A stretch of DNA of 6,851 nt from NCBI GenBank assembly GCA_028694715.1, contig JAQVKJ010000069.1:1-6851 (forward strand). Reading direction: 5' to 3'. The position numbers and the translations under genes were made by a program. The notes beneath the pieces were generated by a model. It searched no databases, was not told the origin of the DNA, and worked only from the letters and a program-made list of their open reading frames with translations. Of this stretch, positions 6,068-6,851 are shown piece after piece (position 1 is the stretch's first letter; every line of letters begins with the position of its first letter). The stretch is from Weeksellaceae bacterium (GTDB lineage Bacteria; Bacteroidota; Bacteroidia; Flavobacteriales; Weeksellaceae).

Positions 6068-6087
6068 ATAAATTCAGACTAAATTTG
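6059..6087 (+). promoter_or_regulatory. proximal promoter P2 of menD
   Basis: TTTG (6059-6062), 17 nt, then TAAATTTG (6080-6087) matches the Bacteroidota -33/-7 consensus at both elements. Transcription from about 6092 would leave a leader of some 15 nt before the inferred TTG start at 6108. Confidence 0.5.
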
Positions 6088-6107
6088 CAAATCAACAAAA
6101 TCAGGTT

Positions 6108-6851
6108 TTGAAAAAATACTCAAAGAAATTAAGCGTTCAACTCATCGCAGAAATATTCTCAGCATTCGACATACAGCATATAGTGCTTTCACCCGGTTCA
6201 AGAAATGGAGCATTGGCAACGCATTTCAGCCATCATCCGAAATTCAAAACATACAGCATAGTGGACGAGCGTTCTGCGGGTTTTGTAGCACTGGGCATGG
6301 CGCAGCAACTAAAAAAACCGGTGGTTGTCTGTTGCACTTCCGGTTCTGCTTTGGTCAATTATTATCCTGCGGTGACCGAGGCTTTTTATCAGAATGTCCC
6401 CTTGATTGTTCTTTCTGCCGATCGACCTGAACAGATGATTGATCAGTTTGATGGTCAAACCATCCGACAGAAAGATGTCTTTGCTTCTCATATTCTCAGC
6501 CAAGTGCAATTGTCTGAAGACGAATCTCCGGAGGCACTTAGCCATCATCTGACTTTGGTCAAAAAAGCCTTGGCTGAATGTATTTTCAAATCAGGTCCGG
6601 TACATATCAATATGCCCTTTTCTGAACCTTTGTACGAATTCCAACCGACCATAGATATTCATTTTGAGAAGTTTGAAATTCCCAAAAAAATTAAAACATC
6701 TTTTGAGATTTCTGATTTTGCAGACCGATGGAATTCAGCCCAAAAGAAATTAGTTTTGGTAGGTCTGCATTCTCCCGACAAAAAGTTGAACCAACTGTTG
6801 AGCAAACTTGCGGACGATGATTCTGTGGCCGTTTTGACCGAAACGACTTCC
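6108..6851 (+). CDS. menD: MenD, SEPHCHC synthase (5' part, runs off window)
   Basis: MenD is the thiamine diphosphate- and Mg-dependent enzyme that joins isochorismate and 2-oxoglutarate to give SEPHCHC, the first committed intermediate of menaquinone synthesis. It is cytosolic. Only the first 248 codons are present, about 45% of the usual 550-560, and the frame is still open at the last base. Visible motifs are SPGSRN (28-33), IVDERSAGF (51-59, where Glu54 fits the catalytic cofactor-activating glutamate), CTSGSALVNYYPAV (76-89), SADRP (103-107) and DGQTI (115-119), all in the N-terminal ThDP-binding domain. The central domain begins near residue 190. The start is inferred to be TTG at 6108, giving (M)KKYSKKLS, the usual N-terminal length. 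The frame has a stop at 6069-6071 and no ATG or GTG before the conserved block; the first in-frame ATG (residue 64) would remove the active-site glutamate. The upstream AGG at 6103-6105 is too close to be a good ribosome site. Menaquinone fits a respiring member of Bacteroidota. Confidence 0.95.
   Translation, partial: MKKYSKKLSVQLIAEIFSAFDIQHIVLSPGSRNGALATHFSHHPKFKTYSIVDERSAGFVALGMAQQLKKPVVVCCTSGSALVNYYPAVTEAFYQNVPLIVLSADRPEQMIDQFDGQTIRQKDVFASHILSQVQLSEDESPEALSHHLTLVKKALAECIFKSGPVHINMPFSEPLYEFQPTIDIHFEKFEIPKKIKTSFEISDFADRWNSAQKKLVLVGLHSPDKKLNQLLSKLADDDSVAVLTETTS

Noticed and set aside
6169..6260. Repeated 12-mer ACATACAGCATA at 6169 and 6249, 80 bp apart
   Set aside because: Both copies are inside menD and are read in different codon frames; they encode conserved parts of MenD, so the repeat looks accidental.
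6309..6548. Minus-strand open frame of 79 codons near the right end
   Set aside because: It is antisense to the MenD N-terminal domain, whose motifs account for this DNA.
1143..6851. secA, epimerase and menD as one operon
   Set aside because: The spacers are about 100 bp, carry terminator-like hairpins and separate promoter elements, and the functions are unrelated.

Overview
The window looks like ordinary chromosome from a member of the Bacteroidota, most likely Flavobacteriales. Four things point there. SecA has the enlarged 1125-residue form with a zinc-free C-terminal tail. There is a DUF2795 miniprotein of a type I know from that phylum. MenD has the flavobacterial-looking SPGSRN / DERSA / DGQTI pattern. 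Sequences matching the Bacteroidota promoter element TAnnTTTG lie before the genes, while clear Shine-Dalgarno sites are absent. The order-level placement is inference, because no rRNA or other taxonomic marker is present.

Layout. On the minus strand, 41-994 encodes a nitronate monooxygenase / FabK-like flavoprotein. A 148-bp divergent spacer (995-1142) holds promoter candidates facing both ways and an 11-bp tandem repeat. On the plus strand follow a 73-residue, very acidic DUF2795 protein (1143-1364) closed by a good intrinsic terminator, then secA (1476-4853) with its own promoter and a leader of mutually exclusive short inverted repeats. Next come a 101-bp spacer with two hairpins, a UDP-glucuronate 4-epimerase-type sugar-nucleotide epimerase (4955-6013), a 94-bp spacer with a perfect 9-bp inverted repeat and two possible promoters, and the 5' 45% or so of menD (6108 to the window edge), which appears to start with TTG.

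How the genes relate. The products are largely unrelated housekeeping functions: flavin-dependent oxidation or enoyl reduction, protein export (SecA), surface polysaccharide precursors (UDP-galacturonate) and menaquinone synthesis (MenD). Each gene seems to have its own promoter, so this reads as single-gene transcription units rather than one operon. There is no mobile element, CRISPR array, tRNA or rRNA, and no gene-free stretch longer than about 150 bp.

I do not see a new multi-gene system. The items most worth a second look are regulatory or lineage-specific: a probably leaderless epimerase mRNA, the TTG start and tandem promoters of menD, the tandem dyads in the divergent spacer, the alternative hairpins in the secA leader, and the SecA tail that keeps the KxGRN lead-in of the zinc motif but none of its cysteines.
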